Shown in pieces: positions 8,677 to 16,016 of a stretch of DNA of 32,990 nucleotides (position 1 is its first letter; every line of letters starts with the position of its first letter). Both the position numbers and the translations under genes were made by a program. The notes below the pieces were generated by a model that saw nothing but the letters and a program-made list of their open reading frames with translations, did no database searches and was not told where the DNA came from. Where the stretch lies: positions 1-32,990 of the forward strand of contig SYIM01000285.1 of the NCBI GenBank assembly GCA_005798775.1, written 5' to 3'. This DNA comes from Burkholderiales bacterium (GTDB lineage: Bacteria; Pseudomonadota; Gammaproteobacteria; Burkholderiales; Burkholderiaceae_E).

Positions 8677-9477
8677 CTAGCGGCGTTCAACTGCAGCCGC
8701 CAAACGACTGGCTCGACCTGTGAGCCAAAACCCCAGCGCGGCAATCAGCGCTGAAATACTCATGATGACTACCCCGACCGCCGGTAACTGCGGCGCAACC
8801 TGCTCGACGATCAGGAGCCAGAGATACACGGGCGTTGTGCGGTCGCTGCCTGCAACAAACAGCGTTCGGATGAACTCATCAAACGACAGGGTGAACGCAA
8901 ATAGCAGCGTGGCGATAAGCGCAGGCCGGATGAGCGGCAAGACGATCCGCAGAAAAACCACCCATGGGGTCGCCCCCAGGTCCATGGCCGCCTCCTCAAT
9001 TGAACGATCGAACTTATGCAGCCGCGGATAGAGCGTAAGAAAGGCAAAGGGCAGCACCCAGGTGACGTGCGCGATCAGCGACCCAGTCCAGAGACCGTAC
9101 GGCACGCCAGTGAGCCCAAGAAACACCAGCAACATGACGCCTGACACGATTCCTGGCGTGATGATGGGCAACAGAAAGGCGGGTATCACCCAGCCTCGGC
9201 CTGGAAACCGGTAGCGAAGCCCTAGCGCAGCCATCAGCGCCAGTGCTGTCGCGATCGTGCCTGAAGCCAAACCGACCGCGAAGCTGTTGATTAAGGCCTT
9301 TGCGAGTCCCCCGTCCTCGAACACTTCGCCATACCAGCGCAGCGTAAAACCTCGAAACGGAAAGCCCATCACCTCCGAATCGTTGAACGACAGGATGAAC
9401 AGCACCAGGATCGGCGCGTACAAGAACGCGAAAAACACGCCTACGTAACTACGCAGCAGCCAGCCTGAGGCGATCAT
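8677..9477 (-). CDS. ABC transporter permease, PotC-like
   Basis: Inner-membrane permease of about 266 residues with roughly six hydrophobic segments. The EAA loop that contacts the ATPase is visible as 'EEAAMDLGATPWVVFLRIVL'. The track start at 9537 lies in the upstream gene; the ATG at 9477 forms a 4-bp ATGA overlap with the stop of the other permease gene, which fixes the start by translational coupling. The N-terminal segment 'YAPILVLFILSFNDSEVMGF' is characteristic of the second permease of spermidine/putrescine-type importers. It pairs with the upstream permease and with the ATPase encoded divergently about 3.6 kb away. Confidence 0.9.
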   Translation of the reverse strand: MIASGWLLRSYVGVFFAFLYAPILVLFILSFNDSEVMGFPFRGFTLRWYGEVFEDGGLAKALINSFAVGLASGTIATALALMAALGLRYRFPGRGWVIPAFLLPIITPGIVSGVMLLVFLGLTGVPYGLWTGSLIAHVTWVLPFAFLTLYPRLHKFDRSIEEAAMDLGATPWVVFLRIVLPLIRPALIATLLFAFTLSFDEFIRTLFVAGSDRTTPVYLWLLIVEQVAPQLPAVGVVIMSISALIAALGFWLTGRASRLAAAVERR

Positions 9478-10355
9478 CCCCGCTCTCCGACGAAAAGGCG
9501 CTGAAAACCAAATCGACGACTGGCCAGATACACGCACCCGAGCACCACCGCCATCAGCACCACCGATAGTGCTGCACCCAGCGGCCAGTTATTCGCATTG
9601 AGGAACTGACTGGCAATGATATTGCCGAACATCTGACCAGACGGACCACCAAGAAGTTGAGGTGTCACGTAAGCGCCGCAGGACAACAGAAAGACCATCG
9701 TGCAGCCAGACCACACGCCCGGCAATGAAAGCGGAAAGACCACGCGTCGAAATGTCTGAAACGGCGTCGCGCCCAGATCATAAGCCGCCTCAATCAGTGC
9801 GCGATCGATCTTTTCAAGGGAGAGATAAATCGGCAGTGTCATGTACAAGGTGTACACATAGACAAGCCCCACATACACCGCCGCCTCGTTATAGAGCAGC
9901 GCGTCCAGCGGCTTGTCGATGATTCCGAGAGACATCAGCGCCTGATTCACCAACCCTGTCCGGCCCAACATCGGCAGCCAGACAAAGGTACGAACGACAT
10001 AGCTCGTCCAGAATGGAAGAAACAGAAGCACAACGGCCAGCGTTCGTTTGTGCCCTTTAAGTCGGGCAATGAACATCGCCAGCGGATAAGACACCAGCAG
10101 CGCAAGGGCCGTGGTGATGAATGCGATTCGCAAAGTCTGCAGCAAAACCCTCGCATACACGGGTTCATCCACCAGCGACTGATAGCTCTTCAGTGACAGC
10201 TCAGAGCTCAGCCCGAACACCGATGCGGTCCAGAACGACACGCATGCGAAAAATATTAATGGTCCGATTGCAAATACCGCCAGCCAGAGAACTGCCGGGA
10301 CGACCAGAAGCCCTCCCAGTGACCACCGCGAACGCCTGACAGCCGATGAAGACAT
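9474..10355 (-). CDS. ABC transporter permease, PotB-like
   Basis: First permease of the pair, about 293 residues. Hydrophobic segments begin at 'LGGLLVVPAVLWLAVFAIGP'; the EAA motif is 'EAAYDLGATPFQTFRRVVFP'. 'LPFWTSYVVRTFVWLPMLG' is typical of PotB/type I permeases. The track starts at a TTG (10364); the ATG three codons in (10355) gives the more usual start, though neither has a strong ribosome site. The gene sits 12 bp (ATG) or 3 bp (TTG) after the LeuD-like gene, placing the transporter inside the catabolic operon and implying a shared substrate. Confidence 0.9.
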   Translation of the reverse strand: MSSSAVRRSRWSLGGLLVVPAVLWLAVFAIGPLIFFACVSFWTASVFGLSSELSLKSYQSLVDEPVYARVLLQTLRIAFITTALALLVSYPLAMFIARLKGHKRTLAVVLLFLPFWTSYVVRTFVWLPMLGRTGLVNQALMSLGIIDKPLDALLYNEAAVYVGLVYVYTLYMTLPIYLSLEKIDRALIEAAYDLGATPFQTFRRVVFPLSLPGVWSGCTMVFLLSCGAYVTPQLLGGPSGQMFGNIIASQFLNANNWPLGAALSVVLMAVVLGCVYLASRRFGFQRLFVGERG

Positions 10356-10367
10356 GGTGATCAAGGC

Positions 10368-10895
10368 CTACGTGCCAGACGCCTTCATGGACACCACCCT
10401 GCGCTCGAGATGAGTCCGCCATCCGCCGATGGCGATGATGTCCAGCAGCTGCGGCTCGAGCGGCTGATAGGTTCGATTGATGCTACGGCTGTGATTCGTG
10501 AACACGCCGCGTTCGAAATCGATTTCAATCTCATCGCCGGTTTCGACCAGCTCGGTCACGCCCGCGCACTGCGTGAGAAAAGGAATACCGGCATTGACCG
10601 CATTCCTGAAGCTTCCGCGCGGAATTGACTCTGCAACGAGACCCAAGCCATGGGCGCGAATACCGATGAATCCCTGAATATGAGGATTACCCTGGGCAAA
10701 GCGCTTACCCGCAACGATCACATCGCCCGGACGAACCTTGCGCGCGAACTCCGGGTCAACGCCGCTCATCAGCTGCGGACCAAGAACTGCAGGGTCGAGT
10801 TCGCGCTTGAGCGCAAATTCGAGCGGCATCATGTCGCCATCAATGCCGATGTTGTCGCCGAATTTCCAACAGCGGCCGCACAAGCGCCAATTCAT
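10368..10895 (-). CDS. LeuD-like hydro-lyase small subunit (aconitase swivel domain)
   Basis: A 175-residue aconitase/isopropylmalate-isomerase swivel domain. Family markers are 'WKFGDNIGIDGDMMP' near the N-terminus (canonical LeuD has a similar 'GDNIDTD' block), 'GDVIVAGKRFAQGNPHIQG' and 'IPRGSFRNAVNAGIPFLTQC'. Canonical small subunits carry 'GxNFGxGSSREHA', where the Ser-Arg pair contacts substrate. Here the equivalent reads 'GKRFAQGNPHIQGFIGIRAH', so the usual SSRE is replaced by NPHI. The gene overlaps the LeuC-like gene by 4 bp (ATGA), indicating a stoichiometric partner. The altered substrate loop argues against true leucine biosynthesis and for a different 2-hydroxy-acid substrate. Confidence 0.83.
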   Translation of the reverse strand: MNWRLCGRCWKFGDNIGIDGDMMPLEFALKRELDPAVLGPQLMSGVDPEFARKVRPGDVIVAGKRFAQGNPHIQGFIGIRAHGLGLVAESIPRGSFRNAVNAGIPFLTQCAGVTELVETGDEIEIDFERGVFTNHSRSINRTYQPLEPQLLDIIAIGGWRTHLERRVVSMKASGT

Positions 10896-12163
10896 CGCAT
10901 GAACTCCCTGGGGTCGGCAATTTCGCCCGCCACAGCCGATGCAGCCACGGTGGCTGCGCTGGCTAGATAAATCTCCGCTTTGGCAGAGCCGAGACGCCCG
11001 TAGTCATTGCGGGTGCCCGTATTGATGGACACTTCTTCGTCGGTAAGCGGGCCAATTTTTCCACCGGCACATACCCCACAGCCGGGCGCCGTAATCGCGG
11101 CGCCAGCATCCACGAACACCTTCATGATGCCTGCCTCTTCTGCCTGCGACAGCACCCGCTGCGTGCCCGGTGTTACAAAGAAACGCACACCAGGATGAAT
11201 GCGTCGATAGCGCAGAATATCAGCAGCCACCTGCAGATCCTCAAAGCTTGCCGCGGCGCATGAACCGATAAACGCGTGATGGATCTTGCGACCCCTTACC
11301 TGCGATACACCCACCACCTTGTCCGGTGTCGGAGGAACAGCAACCTGCGGCTCCGCGAGCGACAGGTCGAAGTCGATCACGCGACGAAAGTTTGCATCAG
11401 GATCGCTTTTGATCAGTAAAACGGGTTCGGTTGTACGCGTCGCGAGGTAGTCGAGCGTCTGCTGATCCGGCTCAACCAGAGCCGACTTGGCTCCAATTTC
11501 GATCGGCGTGTTACACAACACCTGACGGCCAGCGAAGCTCACCTGCGACAGCGCGGGGCCGCCATACTCGACAACACCATAGTCGACGTCATCGACCTCG
11601 AGTACCGCGATGAGTTTCTGGGCCACATCGCGCATTGAGGTTCCCGGCGAAAGCCGGCCATGCAGGTTGACCCGCACGGTGTGAGGAACCTTCAGCCAGA
11701 CTGAACCGCACGCGAGCACTTCGGTGATTTCGGTGACTACCGGAATTCCGAGGCACCCGAGCGCACCGTAGTTGGTCACGTGAATGTCATAAGCGATGGT
11801 GAGCATGCCAGGGCGGACGTAACCAAGCTCCATGGGAAATACGTGCCCATGTCCGCCGCGACCCACGTCGTAGAAATGCTTGATGCCAAGACGCTCTAAG
11901 ATTTTTCGGACCTGTCGTTGACGCTGTGCAGCCAGCGGGCTGGTTGCCACCGGCTCGTGATCGGTTGAGATAAGGAGCTTATCCGGCGCGTGAAGACGAT
12001 CGACGCCCAACTCATCCATCACTTTCGCAAAATTCACCACGTACCAGTCGTGCGTGGTGATGAGATCGGGCTCGGGGAAAATGATTTCGTCCTGCTTTAC
12101 CTGTCGACCGCATGCACGCGATAGGATTTTTTCGCTGAGCGTTTGACCCATGGCGTGTTTCAC
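10892..12163 (-). CDS. LeuC/aconitase-family hydro-lyase large subunit, atypical
   Basis: A 423-residue member of the aconitase superfamily. The three [4Fe-4S] cysteines are present: Cys302 in 'FIGSCAAASFEDL', and Cys362 and Cys365 in 'APGCGVCAGG', with the spacing found in LeuC. The C-terminal 'RNDYGRLGSAKAEIYLASAA' also fits. Two conserved blocks deviate: canonical GSCTN(S/G)R is GSCAAAS, and the DSHTxTxGALG loop reads 'DIHVTNYGALG'. The cluster should assemble but the substrate loop differs, so it is probably a hydratase/isomerase for another hydroxy-acid. The start is a GTG at 12163 overlapping the aldolase stop (GTGA); an ATG at 12151 is an alternative. It is coupled to the LeuD-like subunit downstream. 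Confidence 0.87.
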   Translation of the reverse strand: MKHAMGQTLSEKILSRACGRQVKQDEIIFPEPDLITTHDWYVVNFAKVMDELGVDRLHAPDKLLISTDHEPVATSPLAAQRQRQVRKILERLGIKHFYDVGRGGHGHVFPMELGYVRPGMLTIAYDIHVTNYGALGCLGIPVVTEITEVLACGSVWLKVPHTVRVNLHGRLSPGTSMRDVAQKLIAVLEVDDVDYGVVEYGGPALSQVSFAGRQVLCNTPIEIGAKSALVEPDQQTLDYLATRTTEPVLLIKSDPDANFRRVIDFDLSLAEPQVAVPPTPDKVVGVSQVRGRKIHHAFIGSCAAASFEDLQVAADILRYRRIHPGVRFFVTPGTQRVLSQAEEAGIMKVFVDAGAAITAPGCGVCAGGKIGPLTDEEVSINTGTRNDYGRLGSAKAEIYLASAATVAASAVAGEIADPREFMR

Positions 12164-12798
12164 GGCGCAGCCCGCAAACCCACCACTACCGATACCGGCT
12201 CACCCGCGCGGATCCGCGCGTCACGGGCGATTTCCTTGTCACGTTGCTTGCGCGCGGCCTCAAGCGAAGCCTGGGCCTGACCAGCGGGAACCACTACGAC
12301 ACCGTCCGAGTCACCCCGCACAATATCGCCAGGATTGACAATCACGCCGCCCACGCTCACTGGAATGCCTGTCCATCCTGGGTGATTTTTCAGCGTGCCT
12401 TGAACACAGACCCCTGTCGCATACACGGGAAATTTCGCGTCACGAATTTCATCGATGTCTCGAAGCAAGCCGTTCGTGACAATACCCGCGATCCCGCGCA
12501 TCGTTGCCGCCAGGCTCGATGTGCCGCCCCACACCGGATGCACCCCGACGCTGCCGGTATCGATGACAAGCACCGACCCGGCTGGAGCCTGCTCCACCGC
12601 CCACAGCACCGCAGCGGTTTCGCAACCCAGGATACGAAGCGTATAGGCTGGCCCACAAAGGCGCAGGCGGTCCATCATGGGCCGTATGTCGGGGCTCATG
12701 CCGCCGGACCTCCCTTGCGCCTCATACAGCGTTGCCGCCGGGAACAACGCGATTTCCTTCAATGTTTCGGCCGAGACTTTCCCTACTTCCGATGACAT
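12160..12798 (-). CDS. RraA-family aldolase (HMG/CHA aldolase-like)
   Basis: A 212-residue RraA-fold protein. The signature of 4-hydroxy-4-methyl-2-oxoglutarate / 4-carboxy-4-hydroxy-2-oxoadipate aldolases, G-X20-R-D-X2-E/D, is satisfied exactly by Gly92, Arg113-Asp114 and Glu117 ('TNGLLRDIDEI'). The later 'NPGDIVRGDSDGVVVVP' block is also typical. These metal-dependent class II aldolases split pyruvate from 4-hydroxy-2-oxo acids and decarboxylate oxaloacetate. The track ORF is 48 codons longer, but the ATG at 12798 follows GTGGGGT and the conserved domain begins there. It is the first gene of the minus-strand operon, downstream of a good promoter candidate. True RraA (RNase E inhibitor) is shorter and lacks this context, so I favour the enzyme. 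Confidence 0.86.
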   Translation of the reverse strand: MSSEVGKVSAETLKEIALFPAATLYEAQGRSGGMSPDIRPMMDRLRLCGPAYTLRILGCETAAVLWAVEQAPAGSVLVIDTGSVGVHPVWGGTSSLAATMRGIAGIVTNGLLRDIDEIRDAKFPVYATGVCVQGTLKNHPGWTGIPVSVGGVIVNPGDIVRGDSDGVVVVPAGQAQASLEAARKQRDKEIARDARIRAGEPVSVVVGLRAAP

Positions 12799-12900
12799 GT
12801 AGACCCCACTGAGTGAGCAGTCGCGGACAGACCGCTGAATGCTGAAACCGCGCCCATCGCCTGATGCGCCTAGTGCTCTACAACTTGATTGGACGAGTTC

Positions 12901-12930
12901 AGAGTAGCGCTTGCGTCCGAGAAGCGTCAA
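12901..12930 (-). promoter_or_regulatory. Sigma-70-like promoter for the aldolase-to-hyuB operon
   Basis: On the minus strand TTGACG (12930-12925) and TACTCT (12906-12901) are separated by 18 bp. It lies about 100 bp upstream of the aldolase ATG at 12798, leaving a leader long enough to hold regulatory sequence. No other pair of this quality was seen on that strand in the gap. Confidence 0.5.
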
Positions 12931-12989
12931 GAAAGATTTCACTGCTGAACCCGTCGCTTGAGGCCCCCACCGGTAGGGCTTTCACGCCC

Positions 12990-13010
12990 CATCCGAAATA
13001 GACCCGGATG
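12990..13010. promoter_or_regulatory. Inverted repeat, candidate operator
   Basis: CATCCG and CGGATG form a perfect 6-bp inverted repeat with a 9-bp spacer, ending 1 bp before the -35 element of the plus-strand promoter. GntR/HutC regulators bind such short dyads, and one is encoded two genes downstream. The assignment is positional inference only. Confidence 0.35.
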
Positions 13011-13011
13011 C

Positions 13012-13041
13012 TTGACGCCCGCAAAGTTGGCGGCGTATTGT
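13012..13041 (+). promoter_or_regulatory. Sigma-70-like promoter for the ABC ATPase-gntR operon
   Basis: TTGACG (13012-13017) and TATTGT (13036-13041) are separated by 18 bp, mirroring the minus-strand promoter in hexamer and spacing. A transcript would begin near 13048, just before the GTG start at 13064. Confidence 0.5.
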
Positions 13042-13063
13042 CTTTCACCACCTATCCGGACAA

Positions 13064-14176
13064 GTGAGCGCCATTCAGATGACTTCTTCACCCGCGGTCG
13101 AAATCATTGACGTATCCAAGCAGTTTGGCACCACCTCCGTCCTGAATCAGATCTCGCTCGAAGTCCGCAGGGGAGAGTTTCTTTCGCTATTGGGCCCAAG
13201 CGGCTGCGGCAAGACCACCCTTTTGCGAATCATTGCCGGGTTTGAGCATCAAAGCTCCGGCCAGGTGCGAATCGATGGCAAAGACGTCTCAGGCGTGCCG
13301 CCATTCGCGCGCCGCACCAACATGATTTTTCAGCACCTGGCGCTGTTCCCGCACATGAATGTGTTTGAGAATATTGCCTTTGGCCTTCGGATGAAGAAAG
13401 CAGATCGGGCCACAATCAAGCGACGGGTTGAACAGGCTCTCTCGATGGTGCAGTTGCAAGGCTACGATCAGCGCCTTCCCGAGCAGTTGTCGGGCGGGCA
13501 GCGCCAACGAATTGCGATAGCCCGCGCGCTGGTCAACGACCCATCGGTGCTTCTGCTCGATGAGCCCTTAGGTGCGCTCGATTTGCAGCTGCGGCTTCAA
13601 CTGCAGGTCGAGCTTAGGCAGTTGCATCGCTCGCTCGGAAGCACCTTCATTTTCGTCACGCACGATCAGACTGAGGCCATGACGATGTCCGATCGGATCG
13701 CGGTCTTCGACAACGGCCGAATCGTTCAGCTGGGTACACCTCAGGAAATCTACGAAACACCACAGACTCGCTTTGTGGCTCGTTTCGTTGGTCACGCCAA
13801 TCTTTTGGGTGGGCGGGTGACGGCAGTCGAATCAGCCGATCGCTGCATGGTGGAGCTCTCCCAGGGCGGTGAAATCATTAGCGCCATTCCGGGACCCCAT
13901 ATTAGCGTCGGGAGCGCGGTCACAGTAGTTCTTCGATACGGAAGCGTCGGCGTCCGGCAGCCCGGCTCGCAGCCCTCTTCGAACGATCGCCAAGTCGTTG
14001 CAACCATTCAGGAGCTCACCTACATGGGCGGTTTCCAGCGTGCCTGCGTTCGGACCTCGAATGGCCTTTCGCTTGTTGCTGATGCAGCCGTCAGCGAGCA
14101 GACTCGCCTCTGGACAGTTGGTACCCAGGTGGTCGCAGGCTGGGCCACCACGGATGCTCGCGCCCTATCCGACTGA
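13064..14176 (+). CDS. ABC transporter ATP-binding protein, PotA-like
   Basis: A 370-residue ATPase with all nucleotide-binding motifs: Walker A 'LGPSGCGKTTLLRI', Q-loop 'IFQHLALFPHMNV', signature 'LSGGQRQRIAIARAL', Walker B 'VLLLDEPLGALD' and H-loop 'FVTHDQTEAMTMSDRI'. A C-terminal extension of about 120 residues fits the TOBE substrate-regulation domain of PotA/MalK-type subunits. The start is GTG at 13064; an in-frame ATG at 13079 is also possible. It is the only ATPase near the PotB/PotC-like permeases and is transcribed divergently from them, so it almost certainly energises that importer. It is followed 11-20 bp later by a regulator gene. Confidence 0.93.
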   Translation: MSAIQMTSSPAVEIIDVSKQFGTTSVLNQISLEVRRGEFLSLLGPSGCGKTTLLRIIAGFEHQSSGQVRIDGKDVSGVPPFARRTNMIFQHLALFPHMNVFENIAFGLRMKKADRATIKRRVEQALSMVQLQGYDQRLPEQLSGGQRQRIAIARALVNDPSVLLLDEPLGALDLQLRLQLQVELRQLHRSLGSTFIFVTHDQTEAMTMSDRIAVFDNGRIVQLGTPQEIYETPQTRFVARFVGHANLLGGRVTAVESADRCMVELSQGGEIISAIPGPHISVGSAVTVVLRYGSVGVRQPGSQPSSNDRQVVATIQELTYMGGFQRACVRTSNGLSLVADAAVSEQTRLWTVGTQVVAGWATTDARALSD

Positions 14177-14196
14177 CCTGCAGACGGTTGCGCCAC

Positions 14197-14979
14197 ATGC
14201 CCACCAACAGGCTCGAATCACAGCGGCCAACCCGATCGCTCAGGCAGGATAAGTCTCGACCCCGCTACAGCGAAGTTGCCGACTTACTCAGGCTCGCCAT
14301 TCTCACTGGTAGGCATCCGGCCGGCTCGCTATTGCCGAGCGAGAGCGATCTGTGCAGGCAATTTTCCATAAGTCGGCACACCGCCCGCGAAGCAATACGA
14401 GTCCTCCAACTCCGAGGCCTCGTCTCGCGCCATCAGGGGCGAGGCACCGAGGTGCTGCAGGCACAGCAGATCACCAAAGTCGCGCGGGTGCTCGGCTCTT
14501 TGGAAGACGTTGAGCGTCATGGCCGAGACACCCGGCTGGTGGGCTTGGAGTCACATTGGGTCGAGGTTGACCGCGAGCTTGCCTCATTACTGGGCGCTAC
14601 CGTAGGTGAGCGGCTTCTTAAAATTCAGGCCTACCGGGAACCGCGCGACCAATCATCTAGCTTCCCGCGCGCGTGGAATGAATCGTTTATTCGCGAGCAG
14701 TACGCCGGTATCCGAGATCAGCTCCAACCCTGGCAGGGCGCTGTGTATTCGCTCATTGAAAAGCTTTATAGCGAGCGGGTCAGTTCGGTTCGCCAGGAGG
14801 TGTCGGCGCTAAATTTGCCCGACACCATCGCTCATCGCCTGTCCGTCAAGCCTGGAACCGCGGGGCTTCGAGTCAAGCGCAGCTACTTTAACGATACGGG
14901 CGTGGCTATGATTATCGGGATCAACACCTACATTGGCCTGCAGTTCTCGCTGATCATGGATATTCGCTCACACGACTGA
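14197..14979 (+). CDS. GntR-family transcriptional regulator, HutC/UTRA type
   Basis: About 260 residues. An N-terminal winged helix is seen as 'YSEVADLLRLAILTGRHPAG', 'LLPSESDLCRQFSISRHTAR' and 'REAIRVLQLRGLVSRHQGRG', the canonical GntR DNA-binding domain. The C-terminal ~160 residues, ending 'KRSYFNDTGVAMIIGINTY', match the UTRA effector domain of the HutC subfamily, which binds small catabolic intermediates. The ATG at 14197 is chosen over the TTG at 14188 in the track; neither has a clear ribosome site. Being co-transcribed with the ABC ATPase and next to the divergent catabolic operon, it is the probable local repressor, with the imported compound or a metabolite as inducer. Confidence 0.88.
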   Translation: MPTNRLESQRPTRSLRQDKSRPRYSEVADLLRLAILTGRHPAGSLLPSESDLCRQFSISRHTAREAIRVLQLRGLVSRHQGRGTEVLQAQQITKVARVLGSLEDVERHGRDTRLVGLESHWVEVDRELASLLGATVGERLLKIQAYREPRDQSSSFPRAWNESFIREQYAGIRDQLQPWQGAVYSLIEKLYSERVSSVRQEVSALNLPDTIAHRLSVKPGTAGLRVKRSYFNDTGVAMIIGINTYIGLQFSLIMDIRSHD

Positions 14980-15652
14980 GCGCGAGCCCTCAGAAAATCA
15001 CGGTGCGCTACCGGATCGGCGGTTGACAACGCGGTCCCGCGGTGGAGCCATCCGCCGCGCAGCCGATAGTGTCCGTAACGCGGCGTTCGACCTGGGGCCG
15101 ACATCAAGAGAGGGGGCAATGAAACAGCCGCATCCACATCCGCACGATCCCGGCACTGTTACCTTGCCGCGCGATGCCCGCGCTTGCCGCGCGATGCCCG
15201 CGCCTACCCGATTTGCGAAGATCTTCGCCTGTCGCGTGCACGGGCATGGGTAGCCATCGCGAAGCCCAGCACCTTGCTCACCGGCGCTCGGAGGGTGGTC
15301 GCAGCAACCAACAGCGCCCCTCACCGTTATGATGCGCGAAACGAGGAAGAGTTTGAGGGAGGCTGGCGGCTGGGACTGCGAGGGGCAAAGATCCATCTGC
15401 ACAGCCCTTCAACGAAAGACTGAGCCGTAGTCGGCAAGTAATTCAGAGATGACGGGCAGGATGATGGGTGACAGCTTTGAACAGCCCTGAAACCCGCGGG
15501 AATACTTGGATCGCAGCGGGGCACGAGCGAGTGCTCAACCAAAACTCGCTCAGTTTTCAGACCTCCTGTTTCTGGTGGGATTGCGGACTCGAACCCCCCG
15601 ATGGAGAGTTATGCCGCTTGCGGTGTGTAGCGCCACACGCTCCAAGCTTCAA
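14980..15652. other. Gene-poor stretch with no recognisable intact gene
   Basis: The short track ORFs here are low-complexity or arginine/proline-rich on both strands and match nothing I know. The segment contains a 20-bp tandem duplication, a possible tRNA 3' fragment near 15573-15601 (minus strand), and an imperfect hairpin at 15616-15647 (arms GCTTG..GTGTG and CACAC..CAAGC) just before the broken higB. Together with the pseudogenes that follow, it looks like a decayed junction between two functional modules. Confidence 0.6.
15163..15202. repeat. 20-bp perfect tandem duplication
   Basis: CTTGCCGCGCGATGCCCGCG occurs twice back to back (15163-15182 and 15183-15202). Twenty bases is not a multiple of three. 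An ATG at 15119 preceded by AGAGGGGGC opens a frame that the second copy diverts. Removing one copy would join it to the frame ending at 15423, giving about 94 codons. I cannot name that hypothetical protein. Confidence 0.85.
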
Positions 15653-16016
15653 ATGATCCGAGGCTTCAGGCGTAAGGGCGTTGAGCGCTTCTTCAAATGC
15701 GGCTCACGCGCTGGCGTCCAAGCCGTTCATGCTCCGCGCCTGGCTAGGCAGCTGTCAGCGCTGGAGCCGCATCACGGCCCGAAGACATAAACCGGCCCGG
15801 CCGGGACTAGCCCCCCTCAAGGGCGACCTATCTGGACATTGGTCAGTCAGCGTCAACGGCAACTGGCATCTACCTTTTAAGTTTGAAAACGGCGATGTCG
15901 TCCTGGTCGATTACTAGGCGCAGCAGTCTGCGTATGGCCTCTGGCAGGCGAGGTTAGCGGTGAAGGCTAGTAAGGCCCTGTCTGGCATCAAGGCATTCAA
16001 GTTCCAGATCGCGTGA
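15653..16016 (+). pseudogene. higB: Degenerate higB-higA toxin-antitoxin locus
   Basis: Three frames together spell a HigB (RelE-fold mRNA interferase) toxin. 'MIRGFRRKGVERFFKCGSRA' with 'APRLARQLSALEPHHG' is in one frame, 'EDINRPG' in a second, and 'LAPLKGDLSGHWSVSVNGNW' through 'FENGDVVLVDY' in a third. Two frameshifts, near 15780 and 15803, and a TAG at 15915 where the family usually continues 'QDYH' inactivate it. Directly after that stop, in the same frame, 'AQQSAYGLWQARLAV' resembles the extreme C-terminus of HigA ('..YDLWQAR..'). The HTH body of HigA is absent. I infer an internal deletion joining the end of higB to the end of higA. Neither toxin nor antitoxin can be made. Confidence 0.72.

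Noticed and set aside
7536-10355. Naming the importer potBCD (spermidine/putrescine)
   Set aside because: Only class-level similarity is visible; the neighbours point to a different ligand.
10892-12163. Calling the LeuC-like gene true leuC for leucine biosynthesis
   Set aside because: Altered GSC and DSHT loops, no leuB or leuA nearby, and a catabolic transporter operon context.
15023-15070. TTGACA at 15023 as a promoter
   Set aside because: No acceptable -10 at 16-18 bp; the nearest GATAGT is about 36 bp away.
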